This document shows positions 55,268-64,000 of a stretch of 64,000 nt of DNA, piece by piece. The translations under genes and the position numbers were made by a program. Origin of the DNA: Elymus sibiricus (lineage: Eukaryota > Streptophyta > Magnoliopsida > Poales > Poaceae); the NCBI GenBank assembly GCA_039707655.1, contig CM077666.1:243566166-243630165 (forward strand), written 5' to 3'. Position 1 is the first letter of the stretch; each line of letters starts with the position of its first letter. The notes under the pieces are model-generated. The model made no database searches. It was not told the origin of the DNA and saw only the letters and a program-made list of their open reading frames with translations.

Positions 55268-56900
55268 ATGGATAGGCCAAGCACATCATCTCCGGTCTTC
55301 GACGACGCGAACAACTACAATACCAAAACGCCCCGCTACGGACTACAATGACAAATGCAAGGTGCACAACATGCCTTGTGAGAGCACATCGAGAACCTCG
55401 CCACCAACATACAAACCTCCGAAGCACGGAAAAGAGACTACATTGACAACAAGTTGGACGCACACATGGATGACATCCGACACATGTTGGTCAACTACAA
55501 GTCTTTTTTCCCTTCATCATCTTCAAGGCGGCGGCGAGCAAGTCGCACATCTTCGGAGTGCCCAACCGACGCAAGAGCAATTCGTCCACATCCACATCGT
55601 CATGAAGGGCAAGTCGCCTACAAGAAACAAGTGTGCGACGATGACATCCGCCATCGACTACAAGGTCAAGCACGACAACGTCACCATCCAGATGAAGACG
55701 CTCGAGCGACGCACACCAACAAGTCCCAACAAGCTCGACATCAAGGTATGGCCAACAATCATGAGCACAAGAGAAGACCGCGAGACGAGCACCACCAAGA
55801 CGAAGCTTCGGCACCAAGTCCAAGGCGACCAAGTACAAACGAGGGCGACCGTTCCATCTTAGGAAGCCCCTCAAGGAAGATGGCTGAGCATGGGAAATTC
55901 CCTTCGGTCATGGAGACGAGCAACGAGGTGCCACATCATATGGGCCTCCTACAACAAGACGGCGACAAGACGGTCGAGCATGGACCATTCCATTCGACCA
56001 AGGCGGCGAGCACGAACCTCTTCGACAACATGACGACGACACCCACATGGGACTCATACTCCAAGTCAAGCTACACGACCGCACATGAGACTTTCTCTTT
56101 GGTCTCGGAGGAGAGCGATGATTTGCCACACCCTATGGCATTCATCTTTGGAGGCGTTATCGATGAGGAGGTTGAGCATGGGACTACTCCCACAACCACG
56201 GTGGCAAACGAAGTTGAGTATGGAGACATTTGCACCTACATCTCTTCAGTACCCATATATGACGAGATGCCCCAATTGCCATGTGAGGAGAGCCACCACC
56301 ATATGAGTGATATGAGTGACTCCACCATATGTGACATTGCGAGCATTTCCTATGAGAGGATGAGTGTGACCACCACTAGCCCCACACACGAGAACATGCC
56401 ACACATCCTATGTGAGGTTGAGAGCTATCACCACCCTTTGAGTGACTCGACCAACCATATGAGTGAATGCATCTTAGCGAGAGTGAGTAAGCCACAACAC
56501 TTAGTGAGTGAGGTCGTTGATAGGGCGTGTGAGGCCACTATGATTTCTAATGACTTAACCTCTACTCCGAGTGTGTTCTGTTTGGTGCTAGATCTCCTAC
56601 AAGATGAAGTGCCAATCCTTGACGAGTCCATACCTCCAATGGGCAATACGATGTCCATGGTGGACGATGATATACCCCCCACATGGTTCCATCAAGACGA
56701 CAATGTTGATCGTGTTTTGATTTTTGCCACCTCACCTACACCACACGAGTGGAGCTCCAAAGGTAACATAGGTGATGGTGCTTCGCTTGTCCCACTAGTG
56801 GACTATCTTGAATATGATTGCTTGAATGATGTTGATCACCTAATGGATTCACCACATACTATGTCTTCTACATGCTTAGATATGCCACCCATTTATGATG
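55268..56900 (+). pseudogene. R2 ORF1, gag-like, disturbed
   Basis: Similar to R1 ORF1. The start region from about 55268 (MDRPSTSSPVFDD) ends at a TGA near 55350, where R1 reads on (RQMQGAQ), so R2 has a stop there. From 55454 it continues MDAHMDDIRHMLVNYKSFFP, SSSSRRRRASRTSSE, a basic His/Arg-rich stretch, then PHHMGLLQQDGDKTVEHG and SLVSEESDDLPHPMAFIFGG to DMPPIYDEYDDEH. The frame is lost near 56920 by an indel and coding continues in another frame as ORF2. Confidence 0.6.
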
Positions 56901-56922
56901 AATATGATGATGAGCATGCGAG

Positions 56923-58577
56923 TTGCCTAGTTGTGATGCGATGCTCCATAGGATATCATGTGAAAATTCTATTGGTCACGTCATGTTTGACAATCCATTA
57001 ACCTTGTCATATGCTATGAGTGAGATTTCCCATATGGCATCATTACAAACTCACCGTAGTAACTATGCATATCCAATTAAAATCAATCCAATTTGCACTA
57101 ATGGCATAGATGACAAGATCATGGTCATTGGAATTTGCTTCTCTTGCGATGATACTACTATGCTTCCCTTGAGCAATTTGTACAATTCATCTACTATGCC
57201 ATGCCATGAAAATAATTGTAGATCGCATGATTCCATCCTTTGTGTGCACCATATGCATAACATTCATGACAATGCTCTAGATATCACTAGTGATGCATCA
57301 CACACTTTAAGTCTCCATTATGCTATGCATAAAAACAAACCTTTCATGATGGATGACATGTTTCTATCTCATGCATCTCATTTATTTAAGCATTGGATAT
57401 TTTGTGCTAACCAACACATGCACGTGCGCATCATAATGGATGATGTGTACATATACCACGCGCACACAATTTTCCCTATGACCTTGTTTTATGTAGGTAC
57501 CCATGAATATTTGTCAACTTCACAAACCCATGAGTTGACGAAACGAGCTCTTGGGAGCAATGATGATTTGGGATCCCATGGATTGTCCTTAACACCGTTC
57601 CCTTCGCGCAAGAACTTCGCGCATTTCTTCTACTTGGCTCTCACACGGCTATGGGCTATATACCACTTCTCAATTTATGCCCATTTTACCGTGTTCAATT
57701 TGCATGTTATGCCTCTTTCTATGCCTTTGCCATGAAATTGTGACCCTTGCTTGCACTTACACATGGTTCACCATTCTACTACAACTATGTGTATTTGCAT
57801 GCTTGGTGGAGATACTAGTTGCTATTGCCATGTTTACCTTGTGCGCTATGCTATTGCATCTTCTTGTGTTCGGAGAGTCATGATGTTCAATGGTTATTTA
57901 CATAAGACTTCTTGCCAATACAAAGATGGTACCTTGCTCATATCTTATTCTCATGCTTGTGATACATCATGCGCATTGCATATGCCAACTATTTGCACAT
58001 ATGACATGATTGCCATGATTACCTCTAGTATGTTGCATCTTCGCACTACTAGCTTCAATGACTTGATTGCCTCACACATGTTGCATAATTGCTATTTCAT
58101 TTGCGTTGAGTGCCACACTCTTTTCACAACACCCGATGCACATTATGCTTGGATTGTCTTACACTTTGGCTTTCCTATTGCACATTTCATACACTTGATG
58201 CCACTTATGTTTAGACAACTCATCTTCTTTATGCATGCTTGCTATGACCTTGATTGTGCTCTATTTATGTGCTTACATGCCATGTCACAATCCTTTGTCA
58301 CACCATATGTTATGCATGCTGACGCCACTTGTTGGGTGACTCACCACTTGAATGTTTGGTTTTGCACTAACGCTAACCACATTCGTTTTTCCAAGTGTTT
58401 GTTATCTTTGCTCCTTTTCAAGGAATTACATGATGGTGCGACATTCGAGAGTGCCAATTTCGAGCTTCATGATCACGAATGCTTGGTGATCGTCCACCTT
58501 TCCACGGTGACGCCATCTCTTTCCCATGGTGATTTGGATTTCAATCTGAGGTCGGATCTTTTCCAAGGGGGAGGGGA
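56923..58577 (+). pseudogene. R2 ORF2, His/Met-rich long ORF, disturbed
   Basis: From 56923 MPSCDAMLHRISCENSIGHV, then YAYPIKINPICTNGIDDK and HWIFCANQHMHVRIIMDD, stopping at 57735. It continues after a frame change from 57751 (TMCICMLGGDTSCYCH) and ends DLDFNLRSDLFQGGGDD over the polypurine tract at 58570. Residue similarity to R1 ORF2 is high up to about 58080. It then diverges and R2 lacks the YIDG-containing part. No catalytic motif is recognised. Confidence 0.55.
58564..58577 (+). other. Polypurine tract of R2
   Basis: AAGGGGGAGGGGA lies directly before the 3' LTR start TGATGCGGAG. Confidence 0.85.
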
Positions 58578-59462
58578 TGATGCGGAGCATCCTACGGACA
58601 TCACCATGCCAAGAGTCCGTTCGCCAAGTGACACGTGCGACATCTACTTCATCTATACAAAGGTGAATCATCTCCTTTACACGTGTCCACTTGTGCCCTT
58701 CGAGGATGGTATACTACTTGACCCTCTCTCGTGTGCATAGATAGGTGTGAGCGGAGCTACACATTCATCGAGGAGGAGTCCAAGCTCAAGAGGACATGTA
58801 CACCATCATCGAGGAGAATGCAAGGAAGAAGAAGTCCAGCAGCTGGAAGAAGAAGCACGGATCAGAAGACCCCGTGCGCACAGCCCTCCCAGACCCCATG
58901 CGCATGGCCTATCCAGAGACTGTCTGGACACCCCGTGCGCACGGGCCTCCAAGACCCCGTGCACACGAGACCCCCGTGCCCACGGGGCTAACTTAGCCCG
59001 TGCACACGGGCCTACCTGCGAGCTGGACGGGGAATGCCCCTTCTGCCCCTCCTCTTCATCCCTCACCTCCAGCCACCTATATATTTCGTACCTAGGTCAT
59101 TTGTTAGGGTTAGCAAAGTACATGATATGATCTAGAGAGAGCTTTTCTCATCTACCCTCTCCCATGGAGATCAAGACTTCCTAAGAGAAGATCCCCTAGT
59201 GGGGATATCAAGACCCCATCCAGGGAAGGATCCCCATCATAGGATCATCAAGACCTCAACTCCTTCAAGGATTGGGATGAACTAACTACCCTTTTTACCT
59301 TCTTGTGTTGGATTTGGACCCTTGTATCCCTTTATGTGTATGTGGATCTAGCACATGTGTGATTGGATCTTGTTGATTGAGTGTTTGTTCTTGTGTTCTT
59401 CTTGATTTGCTCCCTTTCCCCCTCCAAGTGTGAAAATATCTCCACTTAGGGTTCCACCATCA
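58578..59462 (+). mobile_element. 3' LTR of R2
   Basis: 885 bp, TGATGCGGAGCATCCTACGG ... GGTTCCACCATCA. The U3 array (58868-59010) is shorter than in the 5' LTR, with fewer 24-bp units. It includes CCATGCGCATGG, where both arms changed together. The two R2 LTRs differ more than those of R1, so R2 is probably older. Confidence 0.9.
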
Positions 59463-62418
59463 GCAGCCCCCTCCCCCATTCCAGATTGTAATCTAGAGGA
59501 AGATAACTGTTCAGAGGGGGATTCAGAGGGAGCAGACCACTCCTATTAACCCCCTGAGGTCTTTGCTCTCACTTGGCATGCTGATGTTGGTCATATCATG
59601 CATATGGCGCCTTGCATTGCTTACTTTATACATCATATATGTCATCTGCTTAGTTTAGACATGTTTTGTGTGAATGCCATTTGTTTAGTTTATATATATC
59701 ATATATGTGAATTATGCAATGCCATCTTGTTTAGTTTATATATATCATATATGTGAATTATGCAATGCCATCTTGTTTAGCCAGGCATCATATATGGGAA
59801 CGTTGCAATGCCATCCTGTTTAGCCAGTCATCATATATGTGAATTATATCATGCCATCCTTTTTTTCATTAAGTATTACATTTGTCAACAATGTTAATAC
59901 ATTCAACTACTCTTCCTGTGCATTATCCATTTGACACGGTGATGGAAAAATCTAGAGTGAAAACAAGGTCTTTAGAGCAGACAGTGCTATCTGACGAAGT
60001 GCATATCTTGCCGATTACAGATGGCTCCTCAAAGGAGGATTCAGAGACAGATGACCAGTCCTATTTACCCCCAAGGTGTATGCTCTTACTTGGCAAGGTT
60101 ATATTGCTCATATCATGCATATGGTGTCTTGCATTGCTATGTCATTTGCTTAGTTTAGACATGCTTTGTGTGAATCCCACATGTTTAGTGTCTAATTACC
60201 ATATATGTGAATTATGCAATGCCATCTTGTTGCAAGGCATTATATATGTGAATTATGCAATGCCATGCTGTTTAGCCAGGCATCATATGTGTGAATTACA
60301 TCATGCCATCCTTTTTTTGTATTACGTATTCCATTTGTCGGCAATGTTTGTTTATTCAACTACTCTTCCTGTGCATCTGCCATTTGAATCGGTGATGAAA
60401 AAATCTGGAGTGAAAACAAGGTCTTGCTACCTCCCGAAGCAGATATCTTGCTGGTTACAGATAGCTCCTCAAAGGAGGATTTAGAGACAGATGACCAGTC
60501 CTATTTCCCCCCTGAGGTGTTTGCTCAAACTTGGCAGGGTTATATTACTCATATCATGCATATGTTGTCTTGCATTGCTTAGTTTAGACATCATATACAC
60601 AATATTGAATGCCATCTACTTAGTTTAGACATCATATATGTGATTGCCATCTACTTACTTGCTTAGTATATAAATCATATATGTGAATTATATCATGCCA
60701 TCATGTTTAGTTAGACAACATGTGAATTATGGCATGCCAACCTATTTAATAAAGACATCATATAGTTATATCATCTCATCCTGTTTACATAGTCATCATA
60801 TTTTGAATTATGTCATTCTATCCGTGAATTATATCATGCCATCATGTTTCCATACACAGCATGTATGTGAATTATGGCATGCCAACCTATTTAATAAAGA
60901 CATCATATTTGAATTATTCCATTCTATCCTGTTTAGTTAGCCATCATATATGTGAAATTGTGTCATGCTATCCTGTTTAGTTAGCCATCATATATGTGAA
61001 ATTGTGCCATGCTATCATGTTTGGTTAGACAACATATATGTGAATTATTTCATGCCCTCTTTTATTCTCCACTATCCATTGCACCTATCTATCATACAAT
61101 GTCTGTACATTCAATTACTTTTCTTGTTTATCAGCCATTTGAATTGGAGGGGGCGATGGCAGTATCTAAGGGAGTAAAACACGGTCTTTAGAAAAGACAG
61201 TGCTACCCATCGATGCAGATAGAACCACAGTTGTACTTGCCCAAGAACCAGCCCCACCACACCTAACCCAGACTCTCGCAGATTGTACCCCTACCCACTT
61301 GGACAGAGAACCAGCTACACCCCATCTAACCCCAACCCCAGCAGATAGTAACCCAGTTCCACTTGACACATCACCATCTCCATCACAGAGCACCCAAACA
61401 CGAGCAGTTAGTAAGGCAATTGCAGTGCCCAAAGCACGACGACCAGCACTGCGAACCCCAACTCAATGCTTAAAGAAGAAGAACAACTGTTCTCAGGTCA
61501 GTTCCGTAGCTATGGTGCATACTCCTTTGCTCTTGCATCATTGTATTTACTCATACCAACTAATTTCATATTTGAAGGATCCAATTGAAACTCCAATGGC
61601 GCAACAGGTATATCTTAAACCTATTTCTTTAACTGGTTTGTTGTTGTAACTTCTTGCTCTATGTTGATTTTAGTTTCAATTGTATAAACAGTTATGTTCT
61701 CATGTCATGCACATTACAAGTGTTGTTAGTGCTGTTAGTTTCCCACACTTATATTCTGTCTATGTTGCTTTGTCTTAAACAGATATGATTTGAACTGCGT
61801 CTCTATCATGATTTGGCAACATAAACTAGGATGATATAGACAATACAGTGACCATAGTACATAAATATATGTTTGTTTCATGCTGTTATCCTGTCAACAT
61901 TACTACTAAACTGGTTTACCAAAATGAGTTTCATATACTACATGCTAAACCTGTGATGTGTCTGCTTGTTCTTCTTTTAGAATGCCGGCAGAATATTGGA
62001 GAAGAGTATCCCATTATGCAATCGTAAAAGAAGTAATGCAGACAAGGATCAAGATAGTGAGACAACCCTGTTGGTCTCCAAGAAAGCTGATAAAAGCTAT
62101 CTTGAAGACAGTGAGACAACCCCAAAGTCCTGTCTTGATGTAGTGTTCGAATTACTGGCCACTACCGCTGGCACAAGCTCTTCAAACTCGCTGCCTGAAT
62201 CAGTTTGGCTTCTTGAGTCTCAACTACAAGTTCAAAGACAATGATCAGCTGTGCTGCGACAAGAAGCCGAAGGACTGAGGAAGTCCCTGCAGAATTCAGA
62301 TGCACACTTTCTGGTGCAACAGCAAGAGTTGGAGTATTTTAGCGCCAATCAAGAGAAAGCTAATAAGCTTGCTAAGCTTCTTGCCAGCATGGTGGGTGCC
62401 CAGGATATCGTTTCTTGA
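59463..62418 (+). pseudogene. CACTA-2 ORF1-like gene, downstream exons with coiled coil
   Basis: An exon cassette with MEKSRVKTRSLEQTVLSDEV and SSKEDSETDDQSYLPP lies at about 59941-60075. Related cassettes lie at about 59480-59555, 60391-60515 and 61153-61210, separated by TATCATATATGTGAATTATG-rich intron repeats. Exon 61153-61496 is Pro/Thr-rich (APPHLTQTLADCTPTHLDRE) and ends CAG|GTCAGT. A 30-bp micro-exon 61578-61607 (DPIETPMAQQ) is in phase. The last exon 61981-62418 reads NAGRILEKSIPLCNRKRSNA then LRQEAEGLRKSLQNSDAHFL and EKANKLAKLLASMVGAQDIV, a coiled coil. There is an in-frame TGA at 62242-62244 and a one-base frame break near 61180. It resembles the non-transposase ORF of CACTA elements; function unproven. 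Confidence 0.6.
59590..61060. repeat. Intronic ATATGTGAATTATG repeats
   Basis: The phrase CATATATGTGAATTATGNCAT followed by GCCATCNTGTTTAG occurs more than ten times across the introns between the duplicated exon cassettes, both in tandem (59690-59850) and dispersed (60190-61050). Confidence 0.85.
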
Positions 62419-62690
62419 GCTCTTCTGAAGTGGTTTCATTTCTGGACTTGTTTTGCTGCCGCATTTATTTGCACTGGTGGCCAACTTAGACGCCCAGTGT
62501 TTGTAATATGCTACTTTGTTGTTCCCTATATTTGCATTGGTGGCGAACTTTGATGCCCAGTTGATGTAATGTGTGTAATCCCCGTAATAGCCTAGCGTTA
62601 GTTGCTTTCTTATTTATTTTCTTATAGTCTTGTTTATTTGTTTGCTTGTAGTCACTGCAGTTCTTTTTCCTCGGTTTGCTAGTGGCCGCA
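62419..62690 (+). other. 3' untranslated region of the ORF1-like gene
   Basis: T-rich sequence after the TGA at 62416-62418, with two related phrases GCACTGGTGGCCAACTTAGA / GCATTGGTGGCGAACTTTGA and several possible polyadenylation regions. No frame is supported. Confidence 0.5.
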
Positions 62691-63520
62691 ATAACCATGG
62701 GCCACATACGGGTCGTGGTAACCATGGGCCTCCAACGGGCCATAGGATTCATGGGCCTCCTACGGGCCGTAGTGTCCATGGGCCTCCTACGCGCCGTAGG
62801 ATCCATGGGTCGTACTGTTCGTGGGCCAAAACCGGACCGCAATATGGACCGTAAACGGGCCAAAATCGAACCATCCGTTTATGGGCCCAAACCATAATGG
62901 GCTGTTAACAGGCCGTAAGACAGCACAGGCTTAATTCTATCAATAGAAATGACGGGTCGTTAATGGGCCAGATTACAGGACAAGATGAAAACGGCCCAAC
63001 GGGTTAACGGGCCACAAATGGACCGATTGTTACCACCGGATGAATTTGGCCCATTAGCATAACAGGCCAGTAACGGACCGTAAGTAATCGAGGGCCAGAA
63101 ATGAGCCCTTAGAAGGCCGAAAGAAAACACGGGCTGGAAACGGCCCAACTGAATCATGGGCTCAAAGCAATTTACTGTTCATGATGGGCCAGATTCACCA
63201 CGGACCGTCAATGGGCCCAGAGATGCAAAAGGCCTCATATGGGCAGAAAGACATCACGAGCCATAGATGGGCTGAAAGTGACAACGTGCTGGAATCATAT
63301 GGGATGGCCCACATGACGCTGCTTGGCCGAATATTGAAAGGCCATAATGTGGCGTGAGTACCCGGACCGTAAATTGGCTGTATGCGAACAGGCTGTTAAC
63401 AGGCATTCCATGGGCTGGCCTGCTAACTTGTGACCAAGTCAAACGGGCCGGCCTTTTTAACCTAAATGGGCCACTATTGGGCCGTGCCACGTGTTGACGT
63501 ATCATAGGCACCTCTCGTCT
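62690..63520. repeat. GGGCC-rich degenerate repeat of CACTA-2
   Basis: Dozens of short units such as CATGGGCCTCCTACGGGCC, AACGGGCC and GGACCGTAA recur every 15-25 bp on both strands. Frames through it are artefacts. It lies just inside the right subterminal region and may be bound by element or host proteins. Confidence 0.85.
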
Positions 63521-63909
63521 AATGAATGGATGACATCTGTCCCAACGCCGAGCTGACAGTGGTTCCATTGGCGAATGAGAATTTTACATGTGGAAAATCG
63601 CCATTGGTCCGGGCTGATAACGGGTTATCGGATCCAAACCCGCACTCGATAGCTTAACGGCATCCCGTTACGATGGATGCCACGTGTCGGTTACCCTTGA
63701 CGAAAACACTTCCATGACGCGACATTTATCGTCATGGAAGTGGACACTTCCGTGATGATAATTTCAGTATTGTCATGGAACACTTCTACGACAGCACAGG
63801 TATGACTATCTTGATTCTGTCATAAAATCGTCACGGATGTACAAGCATGACAGAAAACGTGACCTACTGTGACAAAGACGTATAATCACGGAAGTGTTTT
63901 TTTGTTGTG
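63520..63909 (-). repeat. CACTA-2 right subterminal and terminal region
   Basis: Repeated motifs include CTTCCATGACG, CACTTCCGTGATGAT, GTCATGGAACACTTCTACGA, GTCACGGATGTACA and ATCACGGAAGTG, ending TTTTTTTGTTGTG. Read in reverse complement these match the style of the left end (TCCGTGAC, TCTATGAC). The terminal CACTA itself is damaged (CACAAC). Confidence 0.75.
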
Positions 63910-63910
63910 A

Positions 63911-64000
63911 GTCCTTGACCGCGAGGCGGAGGAGATCAGCAGTAGGGCCTTCAAAGAGATCGACGGTGGTTGAACCAGAGGCGTTAGGGATGGACCACTT
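63911..64000 (-). pseudogene. N-terminal side of the exon interrupted by CACTA-2
   Basis: Thirty codons on the minus strand from the window edge: KWSIPNASGSTTVDLFEG then PTADLLRLAVKD, ending at 63911. After CACTA-2 the same frame picks up at 20657 and reads a TGA, SLY and then VIEPILSF. The protein is not recognised; its upstream part is outside the window. It belongs to CACTA-1. Confidence 0.5.

Larger units (their letters stand above)
52646..59462 (+). mobile_element. LTR retrotransposon R2, plus strand, relative of R1
   Basis: The element is 6817 bp, with LTRs at 52646-53577 and 58578-59462, PBS at 53581 and polypurine tract at 58564-58577. The flanks ACAGC (52641-52645) and GCAGC (59463-59467) differ by one base, an aged target duplication. 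Internal ORFs match those of R1 over gag-like ORF1 and the His/Met-rich ORF2, but the pol-like part of R1 ORF3 is not evident here. Inserted in the ORF1-like gene of CACTA-2, in opposite orientation to R1. Confidence 0.9.
20658..63909. mobile_element. CACTA-2, large nested CACTA transposon
   Basis: The left end is CACTACAAAAAAAGACAC at 20658. The right end is AGTGTTTTTTTGTTGTG at about 63909; its reverse complement CACAACAAAAAAACACT is a slightly damaged CACTA terminus. Both ends carry TCCGTGAC, TCTATGAC and CTGTCAT subterminal motifs. The flanks AAT (20655-20657) and AGT (63910-63912) are a near 3-bp duplication. The coding frame of the host exon is continuous across the two borders. Subtracting three later insertions leaves about 27.5 kb. 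No TNP2-like transposase was recognised, so it is probably non-autonomous. Its cargo includes an exonuclease pseudogene, a 189-codon ORF, a SINA-like gene and an ORF1-like gene. Confidence 0.78.

Noticed and set aside
62630..62897. Plus-strand frames with repeated Gly-Pro-His.
   Set aside because: They are translations of the GGGCC repeat field of CACTA-2.
20658..63909. The alternative that the two CACTA-like termini belong to two separate small elements.
   Set aside because: The host reading frame is continuous from 63911 to 20657, subterminal motifs are shared, and no second terminus was seen near either end.
1..64000. tRNA, rRNA, snoRNA or microRNA genes.
   Set aside because: No cloverleaf-type A and B boxes in a convincing arrangement or rRNA-like stretches were noticed by eye. 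A covariance-model search would be needed to exclude small RNAs.

Overview
The window is plant nuclear DNA, almost certainly from a Triticeae grass (wheat, goat-grass or barley group). It contains 1.67-kb Angela/WIS/BARE-type copia LTRs, several Gypsy families with short inverted LTR ends, two large CACTA transposons with CCGTGAC/CTATGAC subterminal motifs, and Stowaway-type MITEs. It looks like an intergenic nest of transposons. There is no bacterial-type operon, CRISPR array, rRNA or tRNA that I could recognise. Exon calls rest on reading frame and splice consensus only; family names are from memory of the families, not from a search.

Layout, left to right. 1-605: tail of an LTR element. 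606-6528: two copies (A, B) of one Gypsy family, each carrying an accessory gene antisense to the LTRs (Transposase_28 / 'putative gypsy type transposon' type); A sits inside B's accessory gene. 6529-9890: two L1-type LINE remnants on the minus strand, one split by an LTR-type insertion. 9895-15851: an unclassified LTR-like repeat, a minus-strand copia remnant (3' LTR plus broken reverse transcriptase) and the 3' part of another minus-strand Gypsy. 15852-17824: 5' LTR, primer-binding site and decayed gag of a third copy (C) of the first Gypsy family. 17825: left end of an outer CACTA element (CACTA-1) holding B3-domain exons and a second, unidentified minus-strand exon.

20658-63909: a second CACTA element (CACTA-2), inserted in that exon of CACTA-1. 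The exon resumes in the same frame at 63911-64000, which supports both ends of this 43-kb insertion. CACTA-2 holds tandem repeats and a triplicated GC-rich block at its left end. Then come a broken 3'-5' exonuclease gene, an intact 189-codon minus-strand ORF with an upstream TATA box, and a SINA-like E3 ubiquitin ligase gene with one frameshift. Its right half holds a repeat-rich multi-exon ORF1-like gene ending in a coiled coil. No TNP2-type transposase was recognised, so it is probably non-autonomous and mobilised in trans.

Three later insertions lie inside CACTA-2: a minus-strand LTR retrotransposon (26900-34937, TSD GTTAG), a solo LTR of the A/B/C Gypsy family (35736-36605, TSD GATGG), and a plus-strand relative of the first retrotransposon (52646-59462). 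These two relatives share architecture and long unusual ORFs. Each carries arrays of a 12-bp inverted-repeat motif in U3 and again in the leader, but the motif differs between them: CCGGA-NN-TCCGG in one, CCGTG-NN-CACGG in the other. This coordinated swap is the most unusual signal in the window.
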